Positions 1-6,643 of a stretch of DNA of 17,640 nucleotides are shown here, one piece after another (position 1 is the stretch's first letter; each line of letters opens with the position of its first letter). The notes under the pieces are model-generated. The model ran no database searches, was not told where the DNA came from, and was given only the letters and a program-made list of their open reading frames with translations. A program made the translations under genes and the position numbers. Origin of the DNA: DASQVO01 sp035640715 (GTDB lineage: Bacteria; Actinomycetota; Actinomycetes; Streptosporangiales; Streptosporangiaceae); the NCBI GenBank assembly GCA_035640715.1, contig DASQVO010000412.1:1-17640 (forward strand), written 5' to 3'.

Positions 1-838
1 CCGGACCGGCGGGGTCCGCGGGCGCCACGGCGGCGCCGAGCATCCGGGCGGCGGTCGCGGCGCCCGGCCGATCCGCGGGATTCCGGCGCAGCAGGGCATC
101 GATGACGGGGGCAAGCGCGGCTGCCGACGGCGCGGACGGCGGATCCTCGTTGATGATGGCCGACATCGTCGTGATCGGCCCGCCCAGCCGGTCGAACGGC
201 CCATGCCCCTCGACCGCCGCATAGAGCGTCGCGCCCAGCGACCACAGGTCCGATGCTGGCGTGGCGGGATCCCCCCGGATCCGCTCCGGTGCCGTGAAAC
301 CGGGCGATCCCATGACCATGCCAGTCTGCGTCAGCCCGGGGTCTCCCTCGAAGGTCGCGATGCCGAAATCGGTGAGCACGGCCCGGTCGCCCACGGCAAG
401 CAGCACGTTGCTCGGCTTCACGTCACGATGCAGCACCCCGGCGGCGTGGGCGGCGGCGAGCGCGGCCAGCAGCTGGCGGCCGACTTCCGCCGCCCGCTGC
501 GGCGGCAGCGGGCCGTCGCGGGAGATGATCTGGTCCAGCGAGCATGCCTCGACGAGCTCCATGACGATCCACGGGCGCCCGTCATCCTCGGCCACGTCGA
601 AGACGGTGACGACGCCCGGGTGGCTGAGCCGTGCCGCGGTCCTGGCCTCACGATGGGTCCGCTGGTATGCCTTGGCGCGTTCGTCCGCGGTCAGGCCGTC
701 CCGTATGCGCAATTCCTTGACCGCCACCTCGCGGTCGAGGATTTCGTCCCACGCGCGCCACACCGTGCCCATGGCGCCCCGTCCGATGGGATCTTTGAGA
801 CGGTAGCGCCCGGCGATGACGCGCCCCGTGCCCGCCAT
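1..838 (-). CDS. Serine/threonine protein kinase (Hanks type), C-terminus cut by window edge
   Basis: Phosphorylates Ser/Thr on target proteins using ATP. The visible 279 residues hold an essentially whole kinase domain: glycine loop IGRGAMGTVW (18-27), ATP-binding Lys41 in VAVKEL, helix-C Glu64, catalytic loop HRDVKPSN with Asp139, DFG Asp157, an activation loop with TQTGMVMGSPGFTAPE (170-185) and the closing Arg of NPADRP near 257. The frame stays open to base 1, so any juxtamembrane or sensor region lies outside the window. The ATG at 838 gives the usual N-terminus (RVIAGRYRLKDPIGRG). In-frame ATGs at 847 and 859 are possible; 859 has a GGAG about 12 nt upstream, 838 has no clear ribosome site. 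It lies downstream of fumarase on the same strand with a roughly 100-nt gap, so it may have its own promoter. Its targets cannot be told. Confidence 0.93.
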   Translation of the reverse strand, partial: MAGTGRVIAGRYRLKDPIGRGAMGTVWRAWDEILDREVAVKELRIRDGLTADERAKAYQRTHREARTAARLSHPGVVTVFDVAEDDGRPWIVMELVEACSLDQIISRDGPLPPQRAAEVGRQLLAALAAAHAAGVLHRDVKPSNVLLAVGDRAVLTDFGIATFEGDPGLTQTGMVMGSPGFTAPERIRGDPATPASDLWSLGATLYAAVEGHGPFDRLGGPITTMSAIINEDPPSAPSAAALAPVIDALLRRNPADRPGAATAARMLGAAVAPADPAGP

Positions 839-964
839 AGCGTGCATAGCCGGGACCATACACGGGATTGGCTCCGAGATCCCTCTGTTAGGGCTGAGAG
901 TTCCGTACGTGTTTCCTTCACGCCAGCGCGGAATGCCACCGCGGCCGAGCCGGGGCGCGTGGGC

Positions 965-2620
965 TCAGCTGGGCGGCCGGGTGCTGATCGTCAGCGCCGG
1001 GCCGGAAGGATCCGCGAAGAAGTCGTTGCCCTTGTCGTCGATGATGATGAACGCGGGGAAGTCGCGGACCTCGATCTTCCAGACCGCTTCCATGCCGAGC
1101 TCGGGGTATTCGAGCACCTCGACACGGGTGATGCAGTCCTGTGCCAGCCTGGCCGCGGCGCCGCCAATGGAGCCAAGGTAGAACCCGCCGTGCCGCTGGC
1201 ACGCCTGCGTCACCGCCGGTGACCGGTTGCCCTTGGCGAGCATCACGTAGGACCCGCCCGCTGCCTGGAATCGCTCCACGTAGGAGTCCATCCGGCCCGC
1301 GGTCGTCGGCCCGAACGAGCCGGACGCGTACCCTTCCGGCGTCTTGGCCGGCCCCGCATAGTAGACGGCGTGGTCCCGCAGGTAAGCGGGCATCGGCTCG
1401 CCCGCGTCGAGCCGCTCGGCGATCTTGGCGTGAGCAATGTCACGGGCGACGACGAGCGGCCCGGACAGCGACAGCCGGGTCCGGATCGGGTACTTCGACA
1501 GCTCGGCCCGGATCTGGTCCATCGGCTGGTTCAGGTCGACCCGGACCACCCCGGCGTCGGCGTCGGCGTCCGCCTCTGTGGGGTCGGGCAGGTACTGGGC
1601 CGGGTCGGTCTCGAGCTGCTCGAGGAACACCCCGTCCGGCGTGACCTTGCCGAGTGCCTGCCGGTCTGCCGAGCAGGACACCGCGATCGCGATCGGGAGG
1701 GACGCGCCGTGCCGCGGCAGCCGGATGACGCGGGCGTCGTGGCAGAAGTACTTGCCGCCGAACTGCGCGCCGATGCCGATCCGCCGGGTGATCTCGAGAA
1801 CCTGCTGCTCCAGTTCCAGATCGCGGAAGCCGTGCCCGGACGGTGATCCTTCCTTCGGCAGGCTGTCCAGGTAGCGCGCGGACGCGTACTTGGCCGTCTT
1901 GAGGGCGTACTCGGCGCTGGTGCCGCCCACCACGATGGCGAGGTGGTAGGGCGGGCACGCGGCCGTGCCGAGTGAGGCGATCTTCTCCTCAAGGAACGCG
2001 AGCATCCGGTTCGGGTTCAGCACCGCCTTGGTCTGCTGGTACAGGAACGACTTGTTCGCCGACCCGCCGCCCTTGGCCATGAACAGGAACTTGTACTCGC
2101 CGCCGCCGGTCGCGTAGATCTCGATCTGGGCCGGGAGATTACTTCCCGTGTTGCGCTCGTCCCACATAGTCAACGGCGCCATTTGTGAGTATCGGAGGTT
2201 GAACGAGGTATATGCGTCATATACGCCGCGTGCGATGTGGTCCTCGTCGTGCCCGTCGGTCAGCACGTGCTGGCCGCGCTTGCCCATGACGATGGCGGTC
2301 CCGGTGTCCTGGCACATCGGCAGCACGCCGCCCGCGGCGACGCACGCGTTCTTCAGCAGGTCGCGGGCCACGTAGCGGTCGTTGGGGCTGGCCTCGGGAT
2401 CGCCGAGGATGGACCGTAGCTGGCTGAGGTGCGCGGGACGGAGCAGGTGGGCGATGTCGTGCATCGCCGCGCCGGTGAGCTGGGTGAGGACCTGCGGCTC
2501 AATGTCTGTGAAAGTTCTGCCGAACGATTGCCGGGTGGTGACGCCTTCCGTGCTCAGCAGCCGGTACGGAGTGTCATCTTCGCCGAGGGGCAGTAGTTCC
2601 GTGTAGCCGAATTCGGGCAT
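965..2620 (-). CDS. fum: Fumarate hydratase, class I (iron-sulfur)
   Basis: Interconverts fumarate and L-malate in the TCA cycle, in the cytoplasm, using an oxygen-sensitive [4Fe-4S] cluster. The 551-residue protein has the N-terminal fumerase domain (about 1-330) and C-terminal fumerase_C domain (about 335-540) in one chain, the usual class I layout. Cluster cysteines are Cys103 (VLPMCQDTG), Cys222 (TAACPPYH) and Cys316 (VSCSADR). Their spacing (119 and 94) equals that of Leishmania major fumarase Cys133/252/346, from memory of that structure. Other marks are KGGGSANKSF, VVGGTSAEYALK, ARDIAHAKI and SFGPTTAGRMDSY. The frame opens 24 codons earlier, but the ATG at 2620 begins the family's normal MPEF start and has GAGGA about 11 nt upstream. 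A short Asp-Ala run (ADADADAG, 350-357) sits in the interdomain linker. It appears monocistronic. Confidence 0.97.
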   Translation of the reverse strand: MPEFGYTELLPLGEDDTPYRLLSTEGVTTRQSFGRTFTDIEPQVLTQLTGAAMHDIAHLLRPAHLSQLRSILGDPEASPNDRYVARDLLKNACVAAGGVLPMCQDTGTAIVMGKRGQHVLTDGHDEDHIARGVYDAYTSFNLRYSQMAPLTMWDERNTGSNLPAQIEIYATGGGEYKFLFMAKGGGSANKSFLYQQTKAVLNPNRMLAFLEEKIASLGTAACPPYHLAIVVGGTSAEYALKTAKYASARYLDSLPKEGSPSGHGFRDLELEQQVLEITRRIGIGAQFGGKYFCHDARVIRLPRHGASLPIAIAVSCSADRQALGKVTPDGVFLEQLETDPAQYLPDPTEADADADAGVVRVDLNQPMDQIRAELSKYPIRTRLSLSGPLVVARDIAHAKIAERLDAGEPMPAYLRDHAVYYAGPAKTPEGYASGSFGPTTAGRMDSYVERFQAAGGSYVMLAKGNRSPAVTQACQRHGGFYLGSIGGAAARLAQDCITRVEVLEYPELGMEAVWKIEVRDFPAFIIIDDKGNDFFADPSGPALTISTRPPS

Positions 2621-2791
2621 CGTGGCAAGGTCCTCGTCGGTGGGGAACGGCTTCCGGATCAGCTTAGGCGGCGGGCGCCGGCCACTATGCATGTGCGGGC
2701 GAAAGCGTGTGCGAGGTCATGCTGAGCGACAGCAGCCGCGAGGACGACAGGCAGGTGCACTAGTGACCGCCGCGCCCGGTCCCGCCACGCC

Positions 2792-3307
2792 TCACGCGGA
2801 TATCGAGAAAGGGATACCCGGTCGCCTCTGCGAGCCATCCGCCCCGGTACCGAGGGCATGTGGTTCCGCGGCGCGCTGGAACGCCGCGAGTCCCTCGGCA
2901 AGCTGGGCGCGCCTGGCCGGCGGCATCGCGTCGAGGATGTGCTCGATCTGCTCCCGCCTGCTCCGGCGCGCCTGCTCAAGCAGCGCCTCGCCCTCGGCGG
3001 TCAGGCGGAGGCAGACGGCACGCCTGCTGGCGCGGCCCGTATCGCGGGTCAGCATGCCCGCCGCCTCCAGCCGGTCACACAGGCGGCTGGCGGAGGAGGG
3101 CAGGGCGCCAAGGGCCTCCGCGAGCTGGCTCAGGTTAAGCTCACCGTAATGGCCCACTGCCGTGAGCGCGCGCAATTGTGTCGGCGAGATCCGCACGTCG
3201 AGAGACTCCGCGACATGAGCCCATATACCGACAAGGGCTTCAGCTGCCGCCTCTACCTCGGCGGCGGCCCGCCGCGACGGCGTGGGCTCAGCCCGATGTG
3301 AGGCCAT
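2792..3307 (-). CDS. MarR-family transcriptional regulator
   Basis: Dimeric winged-helix DNA-binding protein of 171 residues. The DNA-binding part spans about 41-105: SPTQLRALTAVGHYGELNLS, recognition helix around LPSSASRLCDRLEAAGML (69-86), and a wing GRASRRAVCLRLTAEG (91-106). N- and C-terminal helices would form the dimer interface. The frame extends up to a GTG at 3343 and an ATG at 3325; I prefer the ATG at 3307 because the protein then begins just before the first helix, but no start has a strong ribosome site. It is divergent from the SpoIIE-type phosphatase gene with about 113 nt between them, so that gene and itself are the natural regulatory targets. The ligand is unknown. Family is certain, target is inference. 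Confidence 0.9.
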   Translation of the reverse strand: MASHRAEPTPSRRAAAEVEAAAEALVGIWAHVAESLDVRISPTQLRALTAVGHYGELNLSQLAEALGALPSSASRLCDRLEAAGMLTRDTGRASRRAVCLRLTAEGEALLEQARRSRREQIEHILDAMPPARRAQLAEGLAAFQRAAEPHALGTGADGSQRRPGIPFSISA

Positions 3308-3329
3308 GTATCCACTCTCGCACATCGTC

Positions 3330-3343
3330 GTGCCGCAAGGCAC
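3330..3343. promoter_or_regulatory. Inverted repeat in divergent MarR/phosphatase intergenic region (candidate operator)
   Basis: GTGCC-GCAA-GGCAC is a perfect 5-bp inverted repeat with a 4-nt centre, lying 23 nt upstream of the preferred MarR start and 78 nt upstream of the phosphatase start. MarR dimers bind short palindromes in such divergent regions, so this is a candidate operator. Five-bp arms are common by chance in GC-rich DNA, so support is modest. It would lie inside the coding region if the MarR gene started at the GTG at 3343. Confidence 0.3.
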
Positions 3344-3420
3344 TTACCATCCTGTCACGTCGTGGCCGCCGGACGTCCCGTTCGCTGCGGCCAGCGCTAG
3401 GGGGACTTACGTGATACACC

Positions 3421-4641
3421 ATGCATGAGAACCGCGCCGACGTCGAGCGGTCAGTTTGGCGCGCGCGCCCGGCAAGCCTCGTCGGAACCGCACTCGGGGC
3501 CATCGGCGAATGGCTGGGGGTGGAGGGCGCTGAGGTTCTGCTCATCGACTATCACCAGTCACATCTCGTCCCCTTCGGCGGCGGTGCCGGGGGAACTCCC
3601 ATTCCGGTGGATTCGCACCCCGCCGGACGCGCATTCGCGTCCGGCCGTTCCGTCCCCGATCAGGAGCACCTGTTCCTCCCGCTGAGCGTGCACGGCGAGC
3701 GCCTCGGCGTTCTCACGGTCCGGCTGCCGCAGGAGCCTGAGGTCAGCCAGGATGACCTGGAGGGGGTCGCCGACACTCTCGCGCGGGCGCTGCGGATTGC
3801 CGACACAGCGACCGACATCTACCGCGAAGTCCGGCGGCGCAAACGTCTTACCGTGGCCGCGGAGATGCAATGGGAGCTGCTGCCCGGCCGCACCTGCGAA
3901 TCGGCTGAGTTCCGCCTCGCCGGCCAGCTGGAGCCGGCCTATGCGGTCTCGGGAGACAACTTCGACTGGGTGATCTCGCCTGATTACCTCACCCTCTCGG
4001 TATCCAACGGGATGGGAAGCGGCCTCGGGGCCGCCCTGCTCACGCAGCTGACGGTGAACTCCCTCCGCAACGCCCGGCGGTCAGGGGCCGGGCCCGCCGA
4101 ATCCGCCGAGCTGGCCAGCGGGATCGTCTACTCACGGCATGGCGGTGAGATCTACTCCCCGACGCTGCTCATGCGTATCACCCTGTCGACCGGGGAAGCC
4201 GAGGTCATCGATGCGGGGTCACCCCGCATGCTCCGCATTCGCCACGGCGAGATGGAGCCTTTCAAGTTCGACGAGCAGATGCCGATCGGCATGTTCAGCG
4301 ACACGCGATACCGGGCCCAGCGGTTCACCCTCGTTCCCGGGGACCGGTTCGTCATCCTCAGCGATGGCGTCTACGCCGCCCGCGGGCCGTCCGGGCGCGT
4401 CTACGGCCAGGTGCCGCTGAGCGCCGCATTGCGCAGCGCCCGTCTTCAGAGCCCGAACGAGACCGTGCGGTTCCTGATCAGCGACCTGCTCGTGCACCAC
4501 GAGGGCGCCGAGCTCACCGACGACGCCATCGCTGTCTGCCTGGACTGGAGCGGAGCCGCGGACGAGCCGGGCGCCGCCGGCGGCGCCCGGCTCGCTGACA
4601 TCCCCCGGCCTGGTGACACATCACTTGATGTCATGACTTGA
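3421..4641 (+). CDS. GAF-SpoIIE (PP2C-type) serine phosphatase-like protein with altered metal site
   Basis: Resembles the actinobacterial RsbU/SpoIIE phosphatases that dephosphorylate anti-sigma-factor antagonists. The 406-residue cytoplasmic protein has a GAF-like sensor region (about 15-125), a linker helix (125-150), and a SpoIIE domain (about 150-377). PP2C motifs seen: VSGDNFDW with Asp179, VILSDGV with Asp315, and LTDDAIAV with Asp367/Asp368. The motif usually read as DxMGHGL is here SNGMGSGL: the metal-binding Asp is Asn196 and the His is Ser200. Likewise DAGHPP is DAGSPR. It may therefore be weak, use metal differently, or act as a decoy. ATG at 3421 is the first plausible start; a GGGGGA lies about 15 nt upstream, further than ideal. 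The last 30 residues are a Gly/Ala/Pro tail encoded over a large DNA palindrome. It is divergent from the MarR gene, which may control it. Confidence 0.88.
   Translation: MHENRADVERSVWRARPASLVGTALGAIGEWLGVEGAEVLLIDYHQSHLVPFGGGAGGTPIPVDSHPAGRAFASGRSVPDQEHLFLPLSVHGERLGVLTVRLPQEPEVSQDDLEGVADTLARALRIADTATDIYREVRRRKRLTVAAEMQWELLPGRTCESAEFRLAGQLEPAYAVSGDNFDWVISPDYLTLSVSNGMGSGLGAALLTQLTVNSLRNARRSGAGPAESAELASGIVYSRHGGEIYSPTLLMRITLSTGEAEVIDAGSPRMLRIRHGEMEPFKFDEQMPIGMFSDTRYRAQRFTLVPGDRFVILSDGVYAARGPSGRVYGQVPLSAALRSARLQSPNETVRFLISDLLVHHEGAELTDDAIAVCLDWSGAADEPGAAGGARLADIPRPGDTSLDVMT
4563..4594. repeat. Perfect 32-bp palindrome inside the phosphatase 3' end
   Basis: The left half CGAGCCGGGCGCCGCC is followed at once by its exact reverse complement, with no loop and no mismatch. 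It encodes part of the Gly/Ala-rich tail after the SpoIIE domain, about 47 nt before the stop codon. As RNA it would form a very stable hairpin, which could slow ribosomes, protect the 3' end or help end transcription. No T-run follows it. Confidence 0.85.
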
Positions 4642-4666
4642 ATGCGTATGCTCTGGCTTGTATTGT
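4638..4666 (+). promoter_or_regulatory. Candidate sigma-70-type promoter reading toward the antisense side of hicB
   Basis: TTGAAT (4638-4643), a 17-nt spacer, then TATTGT (4661-4666) fits the vegetative promoter pattern, and the expected start point is near the ATG at 4673. The reading frame that begins there is Arg/Pro-rich, resembles no family, and runs on as antisense to hicB, so I do not call it a gene. If active, the promoter would make a transcript antisense to the hicB 3' half or a leaderless peptide. It overlaps the end of the phosphatase gene. Confidence 0.3.
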
Positions 4667-4691
4667 GACGCCATGCGGCGGCGCCGCGCCG

Positions 4692-4745
4692 CGCGGTGCC
4701 CCCGTCCGCGCGAAGTTAGCCCGCCACGCGGTGCCCCCGTCCGCG
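4692..4745. repeat. Pair of 19-bp direct repeats
   Basis: CGCGGTGCCCCCGTCCGCG occurs exactly at 4692-4710 and again at 4727-4745, separated by 16 nt. The pair lies in the gap between the phosphatase stop and the hicB stop (4642-4910), where I see no convincing gene. It could be a local duplication or a pair of protein-binding sites, but there is no evidence for either. Confidence 0.8.
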
Positions 4746-4910
4746 TGCGCGTGGGTATGCGGCGCCGCCGCCTAAAGCAATGCTCATCGTCCTCCTGGAC
4801 GATGACGTCGGCTGCGCTCGATGCTGGCCCGGGGGGACAACCTCCCGCCCAGTCACTCGCCAGTCTTCTCCATTTCCGGGATCAGCGGACCAGGCGCGGC
4901 CGACGTGCCG

Positions 4911-5348
4911 TTATGCAGGATCGGTACTCACTACGTGCTCGCGAGGGTTCTCCGCCTCGTCCACGAGCTGCTTGGCACGCTGAAACGACACCCCAAGTAC
5001 CTCGCCGACATCACGGAGCGGCAGGCCCTGGTCATGCAGGCGCCGCGCCGCGTCACGCGACAGACGGGCCGCCTCGGCCTGGGCGCGCGTGGCCTCCTCA
5101 CGCAGTGCCGCTGACTGGTCTAGCTCCCGGCGGATATCTTCCGGGATCTTCAGGTGCACATCTAGCTCGAAGGAGTCCGGTGCCTCGTCGGTCATCAGGG
5201 CGATCAGGTCACGGGCGACGTCCCCCGCCTGCTCAAGCCGGCGCGCCTGCGAATGCGCGCCCGGTACCTCCGGAACGCTGAGCACCCACCAGCGCCCCGA
5301 CTGCCCGCGTTCCACCTCGACACGGTAGACCCGCATTACCGCCACCAT
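4911..5348 (-). CDS. hicB: HicB-family antitoxin with C-terminal helix-turn-helix
   Basis: Predicted antitoxin that would bind and block HicA and repress its own operon. The 145-residue protein has a HicB-type partial RNase H-like fold in its first 65 residues (YRVEVERGQSGRWWVLSVPE, VPGAHSQARRLEQAGDVARD), an Ala/Arg/Glu-rich helix that may be coiled coil (about 72-105), and a helix-turn-helix near 108-130 (LPLRDVGEVLGVSFQRAKQL). The ATG at 5348 lies 2 nt past the hicA stop (TGA AG ATG), which suggests translational coupling, and GAGGAAG lies about 13 nt upstream. An ATG at 5336 is also possible. Because the upstream toxin frame is shifted, ribosomes entering at the hicA GTG would now end inside hicB at 5233, which may disturb this coupling. 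The family assignment is firm; operator binding is inferred. Confidence 0.85.
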   Translation of the reverse strand: MVAVMRVYRVEVERGQSGRWWVLSVPEVPGAHSQARRLEQAGDVARDLIALMTDEAPDSFELDVHLKIPEDIRRELDQSAALREEATRAQAEAARLSRDAARRLHDQGLPLRDVGEVLGVSFQRAKQLVDEAENPREHVVSTDPA

Positions 5349-5350
5349 CT

Positions 5351-5571
5351 TCAGCCCAGAACTTCCTCGCACTCCTTGAAGATCTTCTCGGCGAGGAGGT
5401 CATCAATCTCCGCGTGCCGCTCCACCGGGATCCTCTTCCCGCCGAGCAGGTAGATCGTATGGTTGGCGCCCTCCTTGTGCACCGCCCACACCGTTCCCTG
5501 CCGCTTCGCAGCCTTCTCGATCTTCTTGATAACGTCCCTGCGTTCTTCTTGATAACGTCCCTGCGTTTCAC
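5351..5571 (-). pseudogene. hicA: HicA-family mRNA interferase toxin, frameshifted by a 23-bp tandem duplication
   Basis: HicA toxins are small double-stranded-RNA-binding-fold proteins that cut mRNA and are held off by HicB. Starting at GTG 5571 the frame reads MKRRDVIKK and then shifts into NAGTLSRR, because a 23-bp unit is repeated back to back (5544-5566 and 5521-5543). Removing one unit restores 65 residues, MKRRDVIKKIEKAAKRQG through to IFKECEEVLG, ending at TGA 5351. That protein has the family pattern EGANHTIYLLGGKRIPV with the likely catalytic His30, and an ERHAEIDDLLAEKI region near 43-56. The restored frame has no ATG, GTG or TTG between its upstream stop and the GTG at codon 20, so no full-length toxin can start normally. 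I infer an inactivated or switchable toxin. A -1 ribosomal frameshift would rescue it, but no good slippery site is seen. Confidence 0.82.
5521..5566. repeat. 23-bp perfect tandem duplication in hicA
   Basis: Two identical 23-bp units, 5521-5543 and 5544-5566, each beginning TCTTCTTGATAACG and ending CCCTGCGT on the + strand. They abut exactly, and the outer flanks differ, as expected for one duplication event. Since 23 is not a multiple of three, gain or loss of a unit switches the toxin reading frame. Confidence 0.97.
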
Positions 5572-5572
5572 A

Positions 5573-5621
5573 AGTATAGTCTAGTGCTCCTAGACGAAAT
5601 AAGTCTAGGACAGATAGACTA
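5573..5621. promoter_or_regulatory. hicAB promoter/operator region with nested inverted repeats
   Basis: An AT-rich stretch, unlike its surroundings, lies directly upstream of hicA. It holds two nested inverted repeats: outer arms TAGTCTA (5577-5583) and TAGACTA (5615-5621), inner arms TCCTAGAC (5588-5595) and GTCTAGGA (5603-5610) around GAAATAA. All four arms share a TAGAC/GTCTA core. On the minus strand TATACT (5578-5573) resembles a -10 box, but it sits only 1 nt before the hicA GTG, so the true start site is unclear. An AGGAG lies about 15 nt upstream of that GTG. Autoregulation by the HicB helix-turn-helix at this operator is inferred from the family. Confidence 0.6.
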
Positions 5622-5783
5622 AATCATCCGTGTCTTCCGCGTTCGTGTGGTTCTTCGTACTGTCGTGCCGGGATGACCCCGCCGGCCTTGACGGCCTGCC
5701 GCTTGGCGTACTCGTTGCCGTTTCGTCGCTGGCCGGGGTTCTTTCGCCCACCTCAGCCAGTCACCGGCATGCCTCGTCGGCCT

Positions 5784-5796
5784 GGGGCGAAGCCCC
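5784..5796 (-). terminator. Short GC hairpin after the ABC permease gene
   Basis: GGGGC-TTC-GCCCC (minus strand) begins 2 nt past the permease stop codon and could end the MarR-ABC operon transcript. The 5-bp stem has no T-run after it, so it is only a weak candidate. Confidence 0.35.
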
Positions 5797-5797
5797 G

Positions 5798-6643
5798 TTA
5801 GCCCTTGGCTAGGCGGGGGAGGAGGAGGGCTGCCGCGCTGATTCCGGCCACCGTGGCGGCGACGAGGACAATCACGTCGAGGCCCATGTTCGCCGGGGTG
5901 CCGATCAGCAGGCCGCGCAGGGCGTCGACCTCGTAGGAGAGCGGGTTGGCCTTGGTGAGTGCCTGCAGCCAGCCGGGCATGACCCTGACCGGGTAGAGCG
6001 CGCTTGAGCTGAAGAACAGCGGCATGGTGATGGCTTGGCCGATGCCCATCAGCCGCTCACGCTGCAGCGCCAGGCCCGCGATCGTCATCGACAGGCAGGA
6101 GAAGAACGCCGAGCCGAGCACGACGACGACCGCGGTGGCGATCAGCTTCAGGGGGTTGCCCGTGAGCGCTACGCCGAGGATGGCGGCCAGCACCACGACC
6201 ACGGCCGCCTGGATCACCGACCGGACGCCGGCCGCGAATGCCTTCCCGCTGATCAGGGCGGCCCGCGGGGTGGGCGTCACCATCAGCTTGGTGAGCACGC
6301 CGGCGTCCCGCTCCCAGATGATCTGGATGCCGTAGAAGATCGCGACGAACAGGGCCGACTGCCCGATGATGCCCGGGGCCAGGTAGGCCAGGTAGGAGAC
6401 GCCAGGCGGGGTGGGAATGGCGTGGATCTTGGTGAACGTCTCGCCGTAGATGAGCAGCCACAGGATGGGCTGGATGGCCCGGGTGTACAGCTCGCTGCGG
6501 TCGTGGCGGATCTTGCAGGTCTCGACCCAGCACAGCGTCACGATCCGGCTGGCCAGCTTCCGCAGGGTGAACATCCCCGCGGCGGATATGGCGGCGGGGC
6601 GGTCAGCCGAGGCGGCGGGCGGTGCTGCGGGATCGGCGTACAT
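5798..6643 (-). CDS. ABC-2 type transporter permease (DrrB-like)
   Basis: Membrane half of an efflux ABC transporter, 281 residues. About six hydrophobic segments are seen: 55-72, 87-108, 140-161, 167-191, 203-220 and 254-275. Between the second and third is the cytoplasmic ABC-2 motif WERDAGVLTKLMVTPTPRAA (110-129), and NPLSYEVDALRGLL (233-246) precedes the last segment; both are typical of DrrB and NodJ-like permeases. The first 30 residues are Ala/Pro-rich and cytosolic. The ATG at 6643 has a strong ribosome site (GGGAGG, 8 nt spacing). The gene starts 41 nt inside the 3' end of the ATPase gene, so the two subunits are probably made in fixed ratio by coupling. The substrate is not readable; drug or lipid-like molecules are usual for this class. 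Confidence 0.92.
   Translation of the reverse strand: MYADPAAPPAASADRPAAISAAGMFTLRKLASRIVTLCWVETCKIRHDRSELYTRAIQPILWLLIYGETFTKIHAIPTPPGVSYLAYLAPGIIGQSALFVAIFYGIQIIWERDAGVLTKLMVTPTPRAALISGKAFAAGVRSVIQAAVVVVLAAILGVALTGNPLKLIATAVVVVLGSAFFSCLSMTIAGLALQRERLMGIGQAITMPLFFSSSALYPVRVMPGWLQALTKANPLSYEVDALRGLLIGTPANMGLDVIVLVAATVAGISAAALLLPRLAKG

Noticed and set aside
203..1222. 339-codon open frame on the + strand over the kinase and fumarase end
   Set aside because: It crosses two clear genes on the other strand, is Arg/Pro/Gly-rich and matches no family; long antisense frames are expected at this GC content.
2621..2692. 24-residue N-terminal extension of fumarase
   Set aside because: Family members begin at the MPEF position, and the ATG at 2620 has a ribosome site.
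4658..5281. 207-codon + strand frame (start near 4658 or 4673) over hicB
   Set aside because: The product is Arg/Pro-rich without domain pattern and most of it is antisense to the recognisable hicB; only its promoter-like lead is kept as a finding.
5521..5566. Ribosomal frameshift signal in hicA
   Set aside because: A -1 shift would restore the toxin, but there is no classic X-XXY-YYZ site or good downstream structure; duplication is the simpler reading.
5630..5812. 60-codon + strand frame between hicA and the permease
   Set aside because: No ribosome site, no recognisable pattern, and it runs into the permease stop region.
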